From Bacillus subtilis (lineage in GTDB: Bacteria; Bacillota; Bacilli; Bacillales; Bacillaceae_C): a DNA stretch of 64,000 bases. The stretch is taken from assembly GCF_008764245.1 (NCBI RefSeq), contig NZ_VTQV01000013.1, positions 1 through 64,000 on the forward strand, given 5' to 3'. The position numbers and the translations under genes are program-made. Positions within the stretch are counted from its first letter, which is position 1, and each line of letters begins with the position of its first letter. The notes under the pieces are model-generated. The model worked only from the letters and a program-made list of their open reading frames with translations, searched no databases and was not told where the DNA came from. Of this stretch, positions 18,011 through 26,380 are shown piece after piece.

Positions 18011-18035
18011 TTCTATATTCACTATGAAGTGATAG

Positions 18036-18168
18036 GGAATGTTCAAAAAGGAAGATAAGTCGGTTGAGGATGCTGGCATCCTGCCTGTTAACGCCGACAG
18101 AGGACATGTCAGCCATTAGTCGAAGCTCCTCAGTCCACAGCCATTCTTACCAGGCCTTTTAAACATTC
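18036..18168. repeat. Palindromic repeat inserted between ehuB and ehuC
   Basis: A 133-base element with near-perfect terminal inverted repeats: GGAATGTTCAAAAAGG at 18036 and CCTTTTAAACATTC at 18155-18168. The inner parts (GGATGCTGGCATCC) are also palindromic. A related element lies at 25.58 kb. Confidence 0.7.
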
Positions 18169-18191
18169 GCCCATACATGCAAAAACTCCAC

Positions 18192-18229
18192 AGGGTTCTG
18201 CTCCCCTACCTAGGGAGGCAGAGCCTTTT
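18192..18229 (+). terminator. Intra-operon terminator between ehuB and ehuC
   Basis: GGTTCTGC-TCCC and GGGA-GGCAGAGCC pair with a short loop and are followed by CTTTTC. It lies 20 bases before the ehuC ribosome site and would give more ehuB than ehuCDA mRNA. Confidence 0.65.
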
Positions 18230-18247
18230 CAATTCACTACACAAGGA

Positions 18248-18919
18248 GTGATTATAATTAATGCCATTATCGAAATTTTCCCGGTATTAATGAAAGGACT
18301 TAAAGTAACGGTTACTGTACTTGTTTTCTCTGCCATACTTGGTTATCTTTTTGCTTTCATTACCGGTCTATTACGTTCTTCAAAATATCTTATTATTCGT
18401 TTTATCCCCAATATTTATGTTGAGGTTTTTCGGGGAACTTCTTTAATTGTCCAACTCTTTTGGTTTTATTATGCATTCCCCATGTTATTCAATTTTCAAT
18501 TGGGGAGTGATTTAGTGGCTGGTGTGTTAGCGATCTCGCTAAATTATGGAGCCTATATGTCTGAGGTTGTTCGGAGTGCGATCATATCAGTCGATAAAGG
18601 GCAAACAGAAGCCGCCACTGCCCTTAATATGACATCTTTTCAAAGGCTGCGGCTTGTCATTCTACCGCAAGCAGTCCGGATGATGCTGCCAGAGTTTGGC
18701 AACTACCTTATTCAAATGTTAAAAGCAACATCACTCGTATCCCTAATTGGGATGACCGATATTCTCTATCATGGTGACATATTACGTAGTACAAATTTGT
18801 CTATGGCGCCAACGATTTACATTGTTGTTCTATTATTCTTCTTTGTTTTAGCGTTGCCATTAATCTTTCTTACTCGCAAGATGGAGAAGTTCGCAAAAAA
18901 AGGGGTGGCTAGTTCATGA
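18248..18919 (+). CDS. ehuC: Ectoine/hydroxyectoine ABC transporter permease EhuC
   Basis: A 223-residue polar-amino-acid-type permease with about five membrane segments and the EAA loop (EAATALNMTSFQRLRLVILPQAVRMMLPEFGN) near residues 120-150. It forms the channel with EhuD. The start is unclear. GTG at 18248 touches the AAGGAG ribosome site, while in-frame ATA (18254) and ATT (18257) are at normal distance, so a rare start codon is possible. The stop overlaps the ehuD start (ATGA). Confidence 0.87.
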   Translation: MIIINAIIEIFPVLMKGLKVTVTVLVFSAILGYLFAFITGLLRSSKYLIIRFIPNIYVEVFRGTSLIVQLFWFYYAFPMLFNFQLGSDLVAGVLAISLNYGAYMSEVVRSAIISVDKGQTEAATALNMTSFQRLRLVILPQAVRMMLPEFGNYLIQMLKATSLVSLIGMTDILYHGDILRSTNLSMAPTIYIVVLLFFFVLALPLIFLTRKMEKFAKKGVASS

Positions 18920-19626
18920 ATTGGAAATCGGATTTATTTTATGAAGCAATCCCTGTGGTGACAAAAGGTTTGTATATGTTAATTGGGTTAACTTTTACCT
19001 GTTTCTTATTTGCCCTCATTTTTGGCTTTGTCTGGGTATTTCTAAAAAGAATCCCTTTCAAACCACTTAATTGGGTTGTAGCTTGGGTAATGGAATTCAT
19101 CCGCTCCACCCCGCCCCTTGTCCAATTATTTTTCATTTTTTATGCCTGGCCAATGGTTCCCTATGTCGGCATGACTTTAAGTCCTTTTACAAGTGCTGTA
19201 CTTGGCCTCGGTCTTCATTTCAGTACTTATATAGCAGAAGTCTACCGTACAGGGATCGAAAATGTGGATAAAGGGCAATGGGAAGCTGCGAAAGCATTAA
19301 ATTTTACTACATGGAAAAAGTGGAAAAAAATTATTTTACCGCAGGCAATTCCACCTACCATCCCCATGTTAGGAAACTATTTAATCATTCTTTTTAAAGA
19401 AGTACCCCTCGCCGCAACAATTGGCGTTTCTGAGATCTTACATCTAGCAAATGGATTTGGGGCCCAACATTTTAGATACTTAGAATCTTTAACCTTAGTG
19501 GCGCTGATCTTTTTAATTCTTAGCTATCCATCTGCTTTATTAGTCAATGCATTAGAAAAGAAATTAAATCGTCGTTTTGATAAAAATGCGGCAATCAAAA
19601 GAACAAAGGCACAGGCTTCCACTTAA
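18916..19626 (+). CDS. ehuD: Ectoine/hydroxyectoine ABC transporter permease EhuD
   Basis: A 236-residue permease paired with EhuC. It has about five membrane segments, the segment MEFIRSTPPLVQLFFIFYAWP, and the EAA loop EAAKALNFTTWKKWKKIILPQAIPPTIPMLGN near residues 120-150. A basic C-terminus (LNRRFDKNAAIKRTKAQ) is cytoplasmic. The four-base overlap with ehuC indicates coupled translation. Confidence 0.87.
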   Translation: MNWKSDLFYEAIPVVTKGLYMLIGLTFTCFLFALIFGFVWVFLKRIPFKPLNWVVAWVMEFIRSTPPLVQLFFIFYAWPMVPYVGMTLSPFTSAVLGLGLHFSTYIAEVYRTGIENVDKGQWEAAKALNFTTWKKWKKIILPQAIPPTIPMLGNYLIILFKEVPLAATIGVSEILHLANGFGAQHFRYLESLTLVALIFLILSYPSALLVNALEKKLNRRFDKNAAIKRTKAQAST

Positions 19627-19779
19627 AATGAATGTATAAAATTGTGGGAGGAGCTAGCTGTTCCAAAAAGTGCAGGAGCTCGGAAATTTGCCTTTGCTCT
19701 CCATTGTTCAGTGGGAGAATGGAGAACTCCCGTGATACACATTATTATTTTCAAAACAAAAATAGGAGTGATGGCGCAA

Positions 19780-20601
19780 ATGTCAGAAGCAGCTTTAAAA
19801 GAGAAGATTCTTTCTTCCCCATCTCATGATTCCATTCAACCGATCGCTAGTTATAAAGATGTGTACAAATCATTTGGGGATGTTGAAGTATTAAAAGGAA
19901 TTGATTTAGATATTAAACCAGCTGAAAAAGTGGCTTTAATTGGCCCCAGTGGTTCCGGTAAAACAACGATTATTCGGATGTTAATGACTTTAGAAGAACC
20001 GACAGCTGGAGAAATCATTGTGAACGGACAGAATCTTTGGCATATGGAAAGAAGAGGAAAACTCGTGCGAGCGAATGAGAGTCATTTGCGGGAAGTACGA
20101 GGAGATATTGGGATGGTGTTTCAACATTTTAATCTCTTTCCCCATATGACAATTCTAGAAAATTGCATGTCTGCTCCCATCCATGTAAAGGGCGAATCGA
20201 AAGAAAAGGCAAGAGAATATTCAGTCGAAATGTTAAATAAGGTTGGACTCGGTGATAAATTGGAGAATTATCCAAGTCAGCTTTCAGGAGGACAAAAACA
20301 ACGAGTAGCCATGGCACGTGCCTTAGTAATGCGGCCAAAAATTATGTTATTTGATGAAGTGACCTCTGCACTAGATCCTGAACTTGTTGGCGAAGTTTTA
20401 GAAGTCATTCGCCAAATTGCCAAAGAAGGAGAAATGGCTATGGTCCTAGTCACCCATGAAATGGATTTCGCCCAAGAGATTGCTGATCGGGTTGTATTTT
20501 TAGATAATGGGGTGATCGCAGAACAAGGAACACCAGATGAAGTATTAATGCATTCTAATAATGAGCGACTAGTCAGCTTTTTAAGTCGGTTTAGAAGTTA
20601 A
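19780..20601 (+). CDS. ehuA: Ectoine/hydroxyectoine ABC transporter ATPase EhuA
   Basis: A 273-residue ABC ATPase. Walker A is GPSGSGKTT, Q-loop VFQHFNLFPHMT, signature LSGGQKQR, Walker B IMLFDEVTSALDPE, and the switch His is in LVTHEMDFA. It drives ectoine import through EhuCD. The ATG at 19780 is 11 bases after AGGAG; another ATG at 19771 is only two bases from it. The longer open frame upstream has no ribosome site. About 150 bases separate it from ehuD. Confidence 0.87.
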   Translation: MSEAALKEKILSSPSHDSIQPIASYKDVYKSFGDVEVLKGIDLDIKPAEKVALIGPSGSGKTTIIRMLMTLEEPTAGEIIVNGQNLWHMERRGKLVRANESHLREVRGDIGMVFQHFNLFPHMTILENCMSAPIHVKGESKEKAREYSVEMLNKVGLGDKLENYPSQLSGGQKQRVAMARALVMRPKIMLFDEVTSALDPELVGEVLEVIRQIAKEGEMAMVLVTHEMDFAQEIADRVVFLDNGVIAEQGTPDEVLMHSNNERLVSFLSRFRS

Positions 20602-20642
20602 AAAAGATGCGGGACCTAAAAAGGGTCTCGCGCATCTTTTTT
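20602..20642. terminator. Bidirectional terminator between ehuA and yfkM
   Basis: AAAAAGATGCG-GGACC pairs with GGTCTCGCGCATCTTTTTT. U runs on both strands serve the two convergent genes. Confidence 0.85.
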
Positions 20643-20655
20643 ATGATGAACAAGC

Positions 20656-21168
20656 TTACAGTAATTTCAGTGATTCCTGGTTAAAAGCGGGAATATCATC
20701 TGGTGTACGGCTTGTTACAAGTTGATTGGAACAAACCACAACCTCTTGATCATGGAAATTCACTCCTGCATTCTCGAGATCCACTTTTATCGAGACATAT
20801 CCTGTTGCATCACGGCCATCCAGTGATTTTGCCGTAATTAATAGTTGTGGACCATGACAGATGGCGAAAACAGTTTTTTTATCATCCATAAAGGCTTTCG
20901 TAAACTTAACAAAACGTTCATCCGCCCTTAACTGATCAGGTGAAAAGCCCCCCGGAATAAATAAGGCATCAAACTCATCTGGTTTCACCTCATCAATTCC
21001 TTTATCAATGGTTACTTCTGCCTGTTTATTTTTACCCTCTATTTTTTTACCTGCTTCCTTTTCAATCGTAATCACTTCATGTCCAGCTTCTTTAAAAGCA
21101 TTAGCCGGCTTTGTATATTCCGAGTCCTCAAACATATTTGTTATGACGGTAGCAATTTTCTTTCCCAC
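20656..21168 (-). CDS. yfkM: DJ-1/PfpI family protein (YfkM-like general stress protein 18)
   Basis: A 170-residue class I glutamine-amidotransferase-like protein of the PfpI/DJ-1 group. The nucleophile is the Cys of FAICHGPQLL near residue 105, with an upstream acidic residue in the DALFIPGG segment. Proteins of this group act as glyoxalases, deglycases or proteases. B. subtilis YfkM is a general stress protein from the same chromosomal region. GTG at 21168 follows AAGGAG by nine bases. Confidence 0.8.
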   Translation of the reverse strand: MGKKIATVITNMFEDSEYTKPANAFKEAGHEVITIEKEAGKKIEGKNKQAEVTIDKGIDEVKPDEFDALFIPGGFSPDQLRADERFVKFTKAFMDDKKTVFAICHGPQLLITAKSLDGRDATGYVSIKVDLENAGVNFHDQEVVVCSNQLVTSRTPDDIPAFNQESLKLL

Positions 21169-21383
21169 TTTTACCAACTCCTTCAGAAAAATATCATCAC
21201 TACTATCATTCCCGAATGCACTAGATTAAAACTTATCCTTCCTTTTCACCTGTTTGTCATGATTTTAAAGGCCCAGATCTGCTAAAATAGATAGGGAGGA
21301 GTACAAATACTAATACTCGATCTTGTATTCATCCTCATCTTTTCTTTTGATACGCGTTCTACATTCATAGAAAGAGTGAGTAA

Positions 21384-21836
21384 ATGAAAAAGGTTATGAT
21401 TATATATACAAGCTCAACCGGCAGCACGGAAGCATTGGCTGAGTCGATTATAGAAGAACTAAAACAAAATAATGCAATTGAGATTGCGGTCAAAGATTCA
21501 TTTGCGGCAACCCCAGCGGAATTACATGAATATGACGGTATTCTAATTGGGACATATACTTGGGATGGTGGTGTAGTTCCTGATGAATTTATGGATTTTT
21601 ATGAGGAAATGGATGAAGAGGACTTAACTGGTAAAATAGCTGCCGTCTTTGGGTCTGGCGATTCTTATTATACGAATACTTATGGAGCAGCCCTTACCCT
21701 CTTTGCAGAGAAATTATCCGAATTAGGAGCGGAAATCGTTCTCCCTAACTTCTTAATCGAACTATTTCCTGAAGATGAAGATCTTGCCTCTGCTAAACAA
21801 TTTGCTCAACATTTTAGCCAGAGTCTTTTCAAATAA
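21384..21836 (+). CDS. Flavodoxin
   Basis: A 150-residue FMN electron carrier with the phosphate loop TSSTGSTEALAE (residues 9-20), the first isoalloxazine loop GTYTWDGGVVPDEF and the second GSGDSYYTNTYG. Length and acidity fit short-chain flavodoxins such as YkuN/YkuP. It is monocistronic, with a terminator directly after the stop. Partner enzymes cannot be read from context. Confidence 0.87.
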   Translation: MKKVMIIYTSSTGSTEALAESIIEELKQNNAIEIAVKDSFAATPAELHEYDGILIGTYTWDGGVVPDEFMDFYEEMDEEDLTGKIAAVFGSGDSYYTNTYGAALTLFAEKLSELGAEIVLPNFLIELFPEDEDLASAKQFAQHFSQSLFK

Positions 21837-21880
21837 AAAGCATCGTACGGGTTGAATAACCATTGCACGATGCTTTTTTC
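21837..21880 (+). terminator. Flavodoxin terminator
   Basis: AAGCATCGT and ACGATGCTT form the stem, followed by TTTTTTC. A-runs on the other side allow use for motB as well. Confidence 0.8.
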
Positions 21881-21889
21881 GACAATCTT

Positions 21890-22675
21890 TTACTCATCTG
21901 ATTTCGCTCTAGGTAAGATAAGCACTTCAACCCGCCTATTTTGTGCTCTTCCGACATCTGTTTCATTATCCCCGACTGGTTGATATTCACCAAATCCTTT
22001 GGCACTAAACCACCTAGGATCCAGTTCCTTATCTTCCAAGAGAATCTTCATAAAATTAATCGCCCTCATCACACTTAGCTCCCAATTCGACTCGAAATGA
22101 GCATTACGTATGGGGACATTGTCCGTGTGACCGCTAATAATAATATTACGCGGTGGATCCATTTCTAAAAACTTCGCTAATTCTCTTGCCGTGACTTTAT
22201 CTTCCTCTCGCACTTCTGCTTTTCCAGATTCGAATAACACATTATCTCGAATCGTCAGTAATAATCCTTCTCCCGTCAACGAAGTTTTAAATTTATTATG
22301 AAACTCATTTTCTTTAATATATGAATTGATTCTTGCTTGAATTTGTTCTAACTCTTTTTGCTCCTCTAAATCGAGAATTGGCTCTTGCTTTTGTTTCTCC
22401 TCTTCCTGTTCAGATGCCGCCCCAGCATCAGCGTCATCTTTACTATGATCATCATTTTCAACAGGATTTTGATATTCAATCGGTCCCGTTCCACCAAGAA
22501 AAATACCATTAAAAACTTGAGAAATCTGCTGGAATTTCTGGGCATCCACACTACTTGTTGAAAACAAGACAATAAAAAGCGCCAATAGCAATGTCATTAA
22601 GTCGGAATACGGTAAAAGCCAAGATTCATTTACCTCTTGCTCTTCTCCTCTCTTTTTCCGTTTACGTCTAGACAT
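21890..22675 (-). CDS. motB: Flagellar stator protein MotB
   Basis: A 261-residue protein with one membrane segment. The proton-binding Asp is D25 in LLPYSDLMTLLLALFIVLF. An acidic linker (DDHSKDDADAGAASEQEEE) and a C-terminal OmpA-type peptidoglycan-binding domain (ISGHTDNVPI) follow. Val in the LFIVLF segment is typical of proton-driven MotB, not sodium-driven MotS. ATG at 22675 gives MSRRKRKK and overlaps motA by eight bases; GTG at 22687 is an alternative. Confidence 0.9.
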   Translation of the reverse strand: MSRRKRKKRGEEQEVNESWLLPYSDLMTLLLALFIVLFSTSSVDAQKFQQISQVFNGIFLGGTGPIEYQNPVENDDHSKDDADAGAASEQEEEKQKQEPILDLEEQKELEQIQARINSYIKENEFHNKFKTSLTGEGLLLTIRDNVLFESGKAEVREEDKVTARELAKFLEMDPPRNIIISGHTDNVPIRNAHFESNWELSVMRAINFMKILLEDKELDPRWFSAKGFGEYQPVGDNETDVGRAQNRRVEVLILPRAKSDE

Positions 22676-23471
22676 TTTGCATCTCACCGCTTTCCTCTAA
22701 TATTTCTTGCCGTTCAGAAGCAGGAAGATAAGAGGACAATTTTTGTTCAATGATCCGTGGAGCTTCTCCCTCAAGAATCGATAGAATGCCTTCCACCATC
22801 ATACTCTTCAAACGAATTTCTTCTTGAGATTTTCTTTTTAACTTATTGGCAAATGGATGCCACAGGACATATCCTGTAAAAATCCCTAACATCGTCGCAA
22901 TGAATGCCGCGGAAATCGCTCTTCCCAATTCCTCCGTATTATCCATATTCCCTAATGCGGCAATCAATCCAATCACGGCCCCAAGAACCCCTAAAGTTGG
23001 CGCATATGTACCGGCCTGTGAGAAAATTTGCGCACCTGAATGATGTCTTTCTTCCATTGCATCAATTTCTTCGTTTAAAACATCTCTTATGTAATCGGCA
23101 TTTTGTCCATCCACAGCTAAATTCAATCCACTTCTCATAAATGGATCTTTTACATCGTCAAGCTTTGCTTCCAGTGCTAGGAGCCCTTCTTTTCTCGCTA
23201 ATTGTGCAAGTTCAGAGAATTCTAATATAACATCTTTCGGCTGATAGCCTTTCTTTTCCTTAAAAATAATCCCTAATAATTTCGGTACCCGCTTAATCTC
23301 GGAAGTAGGAAATGCAATGATCACACTGGCTGCCGTCCCGACAATGATAATTAAAATCGCCGCTGGATTAAGCAAGGCGGCAAGGCTGACACCTTTCATC
23401 ACCATTCCTACTCCAACAGCTACAATTCCCATTATTAATCCAATAAGTGTTGTCTTATCCATCTGTTTCAC
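22668..23471 (-). CDS. motA: Flagellar stator protein MotA
   Basis: A 267-residue protein with four membrane segments (near residues 5-23, 32-51, 150-172 and 182-203). The cytoplasmic loop contains RKEGLLALE and the motif MEERHHSGAQIFSQAGTYAPTLGVLGAVIGLI. It forms the torque-generating stator ring with MotB, encoded just downstream with an overlap. It shows that the organism is, or was, motile. Confidence 0.92.
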   Translation of the reverse strand: MKQMDKTTLIGLIMGIVAVGVGMVMKGVSLAALLNPAAILIIIVGTAASVIIAFPTSEIKRVPKLLGIIFKEKKGYQPKDVILEFSELAQLARKEGLLALEAKLDDVKDPFMRSGLNLAVDGQNADYIRDVLNEEIDAMEERHHSGAQIFSQAGTYAPTLGVLGAVIGLIAALGNMDNTEELGRAISAAFIATMLGIFTGYVLWHPFANKLKRKSQEEIRLKSMMVEGILSILEGEAPRIIEQKLSSYLPASERQEILEESGEMQNV

Positions 23472-23554
23472 CCTAAACTATAATAAAATGTCTTACTGTA
23501 TATATCGACAACATTTTACATTATTGAATCCTTTTTCCATTTAATGCCTACTTA

Positions 23555-23932
23555 TTATTTTAAAAATTTATCTTCTATTTGGTCTTGATATTTTCTGAAT
23601 ACGCTTGAATTGGTTTTCAACCGTTTTTTTGACATAAGGCGATTGTACTCTAATAACTTCCGTTTTAGCTCCTTTTCCAGACCTGCTTTTTCCAGCTTAT
23701 TTTCGGAATGACGAATTAAATCCTCTATCGACATAATCTCTTTCTTAACATCCATTTCATCAGGAGAAAAACCAGCGTTTTTCATTATCCGATAGGCCAT
23801 TTTCAAGTCATCTGGAATCCCTTTCAATGGATCAGGTGGTAACGGCTTTCCTGCCCCCGGTAAATTGTCAAACGCTCCTTCTTCATAGGCCTTGCGAATT
23901 TTCTCCTCCGTCATATGTGCAAAACGATCCAT
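23555..23932 (-). CDS. DUF1992 domain protein
   Basis: A 125-residue soluble protein with the DUF1992 pattern: AYEEGAFDNLPGAGKPLPPDP near residue 14, then DDLKMAYRIMKNAGFSPDEM and a helical C-terminus. Related segments occur in DnaJ-homologue C28 proteins, but no function is established. The ATG at 23932 follows GGGAGG by seven bases. Confidence 0.8.
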   Translation of the reverse strand: MDRFAHMTEEKIRKAYEEGAFDNLPGAGKPLPPDPLKGIPDDLKMAYRIMKNAGFSPDEMDVKKEIMSIEDLIRHSENKLEKAGLEKELKRKLLEYNRLMSKKRLKTNSSVFRKYQDQIEDKFLK

Positions 23933-24026
23933 ATACTCGCCTCCCAATCTACTCCTTAGTTCTTAGTATACTCCTTTCACTCGTTCCGAACGAGAGACAG
24001 ATTATGACGATTTTTCAAAAGAAAAT

Positions 24027-24208
24027 AAGAAAAGCGCAAGCGCCCGTTTAGCGACGTACAAACTTTTTAGGGGCCTGACGAGATAAAGGAAACACGATGG
24101 ACCCGAAGGGTGAATCGATGTTGACTTATCGTAGGAAGGCACCGAAAGTTTGCTAGTCGCTGGGCGCTGGAGCTGGACCTAGCATTAGTCAAAATGCTTT
24201 CCTATCCT
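24027..24208. repeat. Full-length intergenic palindromic repeat (about 182 bp)
   Basis: Same orientation and nearly the same sequence as the copy at 7042-7226: start AAGAAAAGCGCAAGCGCCCG, core GATGTTGACTTATCGTAGG, end GGGCGCTGGAGCTGG ... CCTATCCT. The first and last 30 bases pair imperfectly. Confidence 0.85.
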
Positions 24209-24211
24209 TAT

Positions 24212-24241
24212 ATAAAAACACCCTGCAAAAAATGCAGGGTG
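24212..24241 (-). terminator. hmp terminator
   Basis: CACCCTGCA and TGCAGGGTG form a perfect stem, followed on the minus strand by TTTTTATA. It begins eight bases after the hmp stop. Confidence 0.85.
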
Positions 24242-24248
24242 CGTATCT

Positions 24249-25469
24249 TTAGGCAGTCGCTGTTTCTTGCGTAATTTGCATCGCAGGACCAAAAAATTCA
24301 AAACGTATATTCTCTTCAGGAATTCCCAGATTAGCAAGCATGTTCACAACGTTTTTCAAAAATGGAACTGGACCACAAATATAGCACACAGTATTTTCAG
24401 CAATTTTATCTTTTAAAAATTCTTCTGTTATATAACCTGTGAAATGATGGTCTCCATTCGGATTGGTTGGTTTTTCATAACCATAGTAATAAACACCATT
24501 CTGCAATTGCTCAACAAGGTTTGCGGCATCCTTGGCAAAGGCATGAACTTCTTCATTTCTCGCCGAGTGAATAAATGTTACCTTTCGATCTGTATTTGTT
24601 TGTACTAAAGTATCAAGCATACTCATCATTGGTGTAAGCCCCACTCCCCCGCTAATAAGGGCGATTGGTGAAGTTTCCTCTTCAACTAAATGAAAATCGC
24701 CTGCCGGTGCACTGACTTCAACTTGATCACCGACTGAAACATGATCATGGAGATAATTCGATACCTTTCCATTTGGCTCAAAGTCTTTTTCTTTTTTCAC
24801 GGAAATTCTAAAATATTCTCTACCTGGCGCAACCGAAAGACTATATTGACGATTCAACGTGTACTTTTCTCCAGGAATTTGAACACGAACTGTAATATAT
24901 TGTCCTGGTTTATAAGTTGGAACTGGCTTTCCATCAGCCGGTTGAAGATAGAAAGATGTAATCACATCGCTTTCTTGCACTTTGTTGATTACTCTAAAAG
25001 ACTTAAAGTCCTTCCAACCCCCTGCTTGTTTTTCGGCTTCTTCGTATAGACCCTTTTCAAGATCGATGAAAACTTGAGCGATAACACCATAGGCTTCGCC
25101 CCAAGCCTCGATCACCTCGTCAGTAGCGGCATCGCCAAGCACCTCTTTAATCGCTAATAAAAGATGTTCTCCAACAATCGGATAATGTTCAGGTTTTACT
25201 CCTAAACCTCTATGCTTAAATGCAACCTGTTGAACGGCGGGAAGAATTGTTTCAAGTTGATCAATATTCTTCGCTGCTGCATAAACCATATTAGCCAATG
25301 CTGTTTGTTGACGGCCTTGAGATTGATTTGCATGATTAAAAATATTTAATAATTCCGGATGATTGGTGAACATTTTTTTATAAAATACGGAGGTTATGTT
25401 CACACCTTGGGTTTCTAATACAGGAGCGGTTGATTTTACAATTTCGATTGTTTTTTGTGAAAGTGCCAT
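24249..25469 (-). CDS. hmp: Flavohemoglobin (nitric oxide dioxygenase)
   Basis: A 406-residue protein that turns nitric oxide into nitrate. The globin domain covers about 1-138, with distal Tyr Y30 (VFYKKMF) and proximal His H86 (AFKHRGLGV). The FAD domain contains RQYSLS, and the NAD domain GGVGLTPMMS and CYICGP. The ATG follows AAAAGGGG. The palindrome ATGTATTTTAAATACAT lies 19 bases before the start, and nsrR is divergently encoded, so control by NsrR is very likely. Confidence 0.93.
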   Translation of the reverse strand: MALSQKTIEIVKSTAPVLETQGVNITSVFYKKMFTNHPELLNIFNHANQSQGRQQTALANMVYAAAKNIDQLETILPAVQQVAFKHRGLGVKPEHYPIVGEHLLLAIKEVLGDAATDEVIEAWGEAYGVIAQVFIDLEKGLYEEAEKQAGGWKDFKSFRVINKVQESDVITSFYLQPADGKPVPTYKPGQYITVRVQIPGEKYTLNRQYSLSVAPGREYFRISVKKEKDFEPNGKVSNYLHDHVSVGDQVEVSAPAGDFHLVEEETSPIALISGGVGLTPMMSMLDTLVQTNTDRKVTFIHSARNEEVHAFAKDAANLVEQLQNGVYYYGYEKPTNPNGDHHFTGYITEEFLKDKIAENTVCYICGPVPFLKNVVNMLANLGIPEENIRFEFFGPAMQITQETATA

Positions 25470-25487
25470 TTGAATACCCCTTTTAAC

Positions 25488-25504
25488 ATGTATTTTAAAT
25501 ACAT
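25488..25504. promoter_or_regulatory. NsrR operator in front of hmp
   Basis: The perfect 17-base palindrome ATGTATTTTAAATACAT matches the known Bacillus NsrR site pattern. It lies between a -10-like TATTATAC and the hmp start, where a repressor would block transcription. Confidence 0.82.
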
Positions 25505-25536
25505 CTTTACTGTATAATAGCTTGTTTTCTAAAGCA

Positions 25537-25553
25537 ACATTTCAAATACATGT
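25537..25553. promoter_or_regulatory. Possible second NsrR half-site upstream of hmp
   Basis: On the minus strand ATGTATTTGAAATGT keeps the left half of the NsrR palindrome but not the right. It lies about 33 bases further from hmp than the full operator. Confidence 0.4.
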
Positions 25554-25579
25554 TTTAAAAAACCGTCACAAAGATGACT

Positions 25580-25680
25580 TGGAATGTTCAATAATGAGGC
25601 CTGCAGGACGCAGGTCACAAAGGCGTTGCGACAGGATGTCGCGAATTTAGCCTTTGATCCTTACTTTTTGAACTTCCTCT
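25580..25680. repeat. Palindromic repeat between hmp and nsrR
   Basis: Begins GGAATGTTCAATAATGAGG and ends CTTTTTGAACTTCC, with inverted ends. The core GCAGGACGCAGGTCAC ... GTTGCGACAGGATGTCGCGA matches the 5.65-kb copy, and the ends match the 18.04-kb copy. Confidence 0.7.
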
Positions 25681-25691
25681 TTTCCCATTTG

Positions 25692-25712
25692 GCGTATCAC
25701 TGTATAATACGC
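25692..25712. promoter_or_regulatory. Dyad around the nsrR -10 region
   Basis: GCGTAT and ATACGC flank TATAAT just upstream of nsrR. The dyad could bind a regulator, possibly NsrR itself, but it does not resemble the NsrR consensus. Confidence 0.35.
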
Positions 25713-25726
25713 AGTAGGTGATGATC

Positions 25727-26176
25727 ATGAGATTAACGAATTATACAGACTATGCCTTACGGGTTTTAATTTATTTAACGGCTAAAGAAAAAGATCAGCT
25801 TTCCACTATTTCTGAAATTGCTGAGGCTTATGATATATCAAAGAACCATTTAATGAAGGTCATTCACGAATTAGGGAAATTGGGCATTATTATGACCATA
25901 CGTGGACGTGGAGGTGGGATTAAGCTTGCTCTTCCTCCTGAGGACATTAATATTGGGGCACTTGTTCGAAAAACAGAAGACGATTTTAAATTGGTTCCTT
26001 GTTTTGAAGAAGGGAATCATTCTTGTGCTATCTCTCCAATTTGTGGCCTAAAACATGCATTGAATAGGGCCTTAATAGCCTACTTGCAGGTCTTGGATGA
26101 ATATACTTTAGCAGATCTTGTTGTCCAACCGGATCGCTATCGTACCCTTCTTGGAATGAATAAGCCCGATTTGTAA
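25727..26176 (+). CDS. nsrR: Nitric-oxide-sensing Rrf2-family repressor NsrR
   Basis: A 149-residue Rrf2 regulator. The helix-turn-helix covers LSTISEIAEAYDISKNHLMKVIHELGKLG, followed by the wing RGRGGGIKLA. Three cysteines that would hold the NO-sensitive Fe-S cluster occur in VPCFEEGNHSCAISPICGLK near residues 89-105. It is encoded divergently from hmp, its usual target. The ATG at 25727 has AGGTGAT upstream; GTG and ATG codons just before are less well spaced. Confidence 0.9.
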   Translation: MRLTNYTDYALRVLIYLTAKEKDQLSTISEIAEAYDISKNHLMKVIHELGKLGIIMTIRGRGGGIKLALPPEDINIGALVRKTEDDFKLVPCFEEGNHSCAISPICGLKHALNRALIAYLQVLDEYTLADLVVQPDRYRTLLGMNKPDL

Positions 26177-26193
26177 TATACCATTTGTTTGAT

Positions 26194-26228
26194 GAACCTC
26201 CTGACAGGGGTTCTCTTTTTTTTTTTTT
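26194..26228 (+). terminator. nsrR terminator
   Basis: GAACCTCC and GGGGTTC pair across a short loop, followed by a run of about a dozen T. Confidence 0.8.
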
Positions 26229-26380
26229 GGCATGACCACCCTCTACGCCCTCCCACTTTTGATGGTTTTCTCTCGGCTCGGGTATGGTCATCCGCTGTCA
26301 AAGTGATAAATCTGGATATATTTCCTAGCATTGCTAAAATATAATAGAAATAAATTACATATATAAAAAGGAGAAGACAT

